From Lachnospiraceae bacterium (GTDB lineage Bacteria > Bacillota > Clostridia > Lachnospirales > Lachnospiraceae): a DNA stretch of 64,000 bases. The notes under the pieces were generated by a model. It was given only the letters and a program-made list of their open reading frames with translations, searched no databases and was not told the DNA's origin. Of this stretch, positions 62,260 to 64,000 are shown in pieces. Position numbers and translations under genes: made by a program. The stretch lies in contig CAJTEY010000004.1 in NCBI GenBank assembly GCA_910575775.1, positions 97,762 through 161,761 of the forward strand, given 5' to 3'. Each line of letters begins with the position of its first letter. The stretch's first letter is position 1.

Positions 62260-63711
62260 TCATCTTTTCACAAGCTCCAGCTTTACCATCACTTCCACCC
62301 CCGCCGTCCACGGGAACTGGTCGATCGCCACACACTTCACTGCCGCATAGCCTCTCGCAAGAAAGACTTCCAGATCCCTCGCCAGGCTGCTCGCCTTGCA
62401 GGAAATATACAAAATATGCTCTACACCGTAATCTATGATCTTTGAGAGCGCTTTCGGATGTACGCCGTCCCTGGGCGGATCAAGAATAATGACATCCGGC
62501 TTCTCCTCGATCCCGTCCAGCACCTTCAGCACATCCCCGGCGATGAAATCGCAGTTATGTAAACCATTTAGTTCCGCATTCCTCTTCGCCGCCTCTACGG
62601 CTTCCTCCACGATCTCCACACCGATCACTTTCTTAGCCACAGGCGCCATCAACTGCGCAATCGTACCCGTGCCGCTGTACAGATCATACACGGTTTTGCC
62701 CGCTGTCTTCTGTCCGGCCTCATCTTTCGCCTTGTCCGAAGCCGCTATGCAGCCTGAGATATATTCCCTCGCCGTGCTGTAAAGCAGTTCTGCCCCAAGA
62801 CTGTTGGTCTGGAAAAAGGAAAACAGGGAAATTTTAAAGCGCAGCCCCAGAAGCTCCTCATAAAAATAATCCCTTCCGTACAGAATCGTAGTCTCGTCGC
62901 TTTGCACCACATCCGCCGCAGAGTCGTTTCTCACATGCAGAATGCCCACAACAGTACCGTCGAGGGACAGCGCAAGCAATCTCTCGGTAAATCCGGCAAG
63001 AATCTCCCGCTCTGCCGCAGTCCGTCCGGGTGTCTGCCCCGTGGTCACTAACGCCACCAGAATCTCCCCTGTCTTCGCCGCCCTGCGCACAACGAGATGC
63101 CGCAGCCAGCCCGTATGCCGCAGTCTGTGATAGAAGGACACATCCGCCCCCTGCCCCTGCAGTTCCTCAAAATAGTCCCTGACACAGCGCAGAATTTTCC
63201 GATAATCCTCATCCACGATCTGACAGTCCGTCACGGAAACGATATCATAAAAGCTTCCCCGTTTATGCATGCCAAGGGAAAGCGGCCCGTCCTTCACTTC
63301 ATCCCCGAACGTAAACTCCATCTTATTTCGGTAGCCGAAGACTGCCGGGGATGCCTTGGCCTCCTCAAACAGACATGCTTCGTCCTGCCTTTCCAGCACG
63401 GGCGCAAGCAGCCGCCTCACCTGTCCCTCCTTGATTTTTAAACTTTCCTCATAAGGAAACGACAGGTAAGTACAGCCGCCGCAGCTCCCGAAATGGGGAC
63501 AGGGACTTCCTGTCTCTAAAGGGGAAGGCTCCAGCACTTCTAAAAGCCGCCCCTCATATCTCCCGTTTCTCGCCTTGTTGACGGCTGCCCGCATTTTTTG
63601 TCCCGGCAGGGCGTTTTTTACTGTGCAGACGCCCTCCCCGCACACCACAATCCCCTTATTGGGGAAATCCATCCGCTCTACCGTTCCCTCTATGATCTGT
63701 CCCTTTTTCAT
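62260..63711 (-). CDS. rlmD: 23S rRNA (uracil-5-)-methyltransferase, RlmD/RumA type
   Basis: 483-residue SAM-dependent methyltransferase. N-terminal TRAM-like domain (about 1-60), a four-Cys iron-sulphur motif (CPHFGSCGGC plus CQIV at about 165), SAM-binding YDLYSGTGTIAQLMAP and DVIILDPPRDGVHPKAL, and the catalytic Cys in YISCKASSLARDLEVF. All catalytic elements are intact. Whether it is RlmD, RlmCD or TrmA-like specificity cannot be told. Only the minus-strand group II intron region lies upstream. Confidence 0.9.
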   Translation of the reverse strand: MKKGQIIEGTVERMDFPNKGIVVCGEGVCTVKNALPGQKMRAAVNKARNGRYEGRLLEVLEPSPLETGSPCPHFGSCGGCTYLSFPYEESLKIKEGQVRRLLAPVLERQDEACLFEEAKASPAVFGYRNKMEFTFGDEVKDGPLSLGMHKRGSFYDIVSVTDCQIVDEDYRKILRCVRDYFEELQGQGADVSFYHRLRHTGWLRHLVVRRAAKTGEILVALVTTGQTPGRTAAEREILAGFTERLLALSLDGTVVGILHVRNDSAADVVQSDETTILYGRDYFYEELLGLRFKISLFSFFQTNSLGAELLYSTAREYISGCIAASDKAKDEAGQKTAGKTVYDLYSGTGTIAQLMAPVAKKVIGVEIVEEAVEAAKRNAELNGLHNCDFIAGDVLKVLDGIEEKPDVIILDPPRDGVHPKALSKIIDYGVEHILYISCKASSLARDLEVFLARGYAAVKCVAIDQFPWTAGVEVMVKLELVKR

Positions 63712-63774
63712 TTTACTCTCCGTTTTTCTTCTATCCTCTGATATGGTACGCCATGCCAGCGTGGCTCATGTCCC

Positions 63775-63861
63775 GCGCGTCTTCTGACTCTGCCTTTTAT
63801 TCATAAGCAGACTCGAAATGCTTCGCATTTCTCGTTCGCGTTGCGCGTCTTCTGACTCTGC
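63775..63861. repeat. 19-bp direct repeats with nested inverted repeats
   Basis: GCGCGTCTTCTGACTCTGC occurs identically at 63775-63793 and 63843-63861. Between them is an inverted repeat CATAAGCAGACTC/GACTCTGCTTATG extending past the second copy and a small hairpin GAAATGC-TTC-GCATTTC. Lies next to the intron 3' junction. Confidence 0.75.
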
Positions 63862-63870
63862 TTATGCGCG

Positions 63871-64000
63871 ATCGGGTAGGAGGCTACCCATTAGTTGAGT
63901 AGCCGACCTCCCACACCACTGTACGTACCGTTCGGTATACAGCGGTTCAATAGTTTTCACGATACTTTTAGATAATAGTCAAGCATGGAGATATAGCCCA
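63871..64000 (-). mobile_element. Group II intron, 3' end (domains V and VI), partial
   Basis: In minus sense, ACCGCTGTA pairs with TACAGTGGT (nine pairs), upper stem TACC-GAAC-GGTA, and a two-base CG bulge: the architecture of group II domain V. It is followed by a domain VI-like hairpin GGAGGTCGGCTAC...GGTAGCCTCC with an unpaired A region (CTAATG). The 3' boundary is near 63871 (CCGAT). The rest, with its expected reverse transcriptase, lies right of the window. No canonical AGC check was possible beyond the pairing. Confidence 0.7.

Noticed and set aside
1..64000. tRNA or rRNA genes
   Set aside because: No cloverleaf, CCA end or rRNA-like conserved segment was recognised in any intergenic stretch.

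Overview
The window reads as one chromosomal stretch of a motile, endospore-forming, low-to-mid GC Gram-positive bacterium of the Clostridia, most likely Lachnospiraceae. The signs are a fla/che operon of Firmicutes type (CheC-like FliY, SwrD/FlbD, YlxF-like protein, FliY-CheY-FliO-FliP order), CodY, the sporulation genes gpr, spoIIP and a sigK-type sigma factor, and a Gram-positive type IV pilus locus without secretin. Nearly every gene lies on the minus strand; rpsT is the only plus-strand gene I accept. The organism name is inference; no rRNA is present.

Positions 1-18804 (read leftwards from 18804) hold the fla/che operon: flgB-flgC-fliE-fliF-fliG-fliH-fliI-fliJ-ylxF-like-fliK-flgD-TIGR02530-like-flgE, then an internal terminator and a new sigma-A type promoter, then flbD-motA-motB-fliL-fliM-fliY-cheY-fliO-fliP (cut by the window edge). 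Directly upstream come codY (with a CodY-like box inside its own promoter), topA, a 55-residue protein, dprA and comM. The order dprA-topA-codY-flgB is the same as I recall from Bacillus subtilis.

Positions 25241-26256 hold a small accessory cassette (a GNAT-like acetyltransferase plus a 60-residue protein) between two 69-bp direct repeats differing at one base. Positions 26394-51152 are a type IV pilus locus: HD-domain protein, pilT, pilB, (an Rpn-type nuclease gene with its own promoter), pilC, pilA, pilD, a 3 x 124-bp tandem repeat, a fused pilM-pilN, pilO, four pilin-like proteins (194 to 1038 residues) and a 1797-residue proline-repeat surface protein. This is the most unusual region: a pilus machine whose minor pilins carry very large extracellular domains. 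A sigK-like gene with a sigma-A type promoter lies just upstream.

Positions 52030-57977 are a conserved housekeeping/sporulation block (hemW, lepA, spoIIP, gpr, divergent rpsT). Positions 58061-62201 hold a TPM-domain membrane protein, a zinc-ribbon membrane protein, a PurF-like enzyme without the N-terminal catalytic cysteine, and a degenerate GGDEF protein that keeps the c-di-GMP inhibitory-site motif; two copies of a ~100-bp hairpin-rich repeat sit immediately after two stop codons here. The right end has rlmD-type RNA methyltransferase and the 3' end of a group II intron that continues beyond the window.

Functional thread: flagella, type IV pili, CodY nutrient control, and two c-di-GMP-type domains that both look catalytically degenerate suggest a motility/surface-attachment region. 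All starts were chosen by ribosome-binding site and promoter position where possible; several are GTG or TTG.
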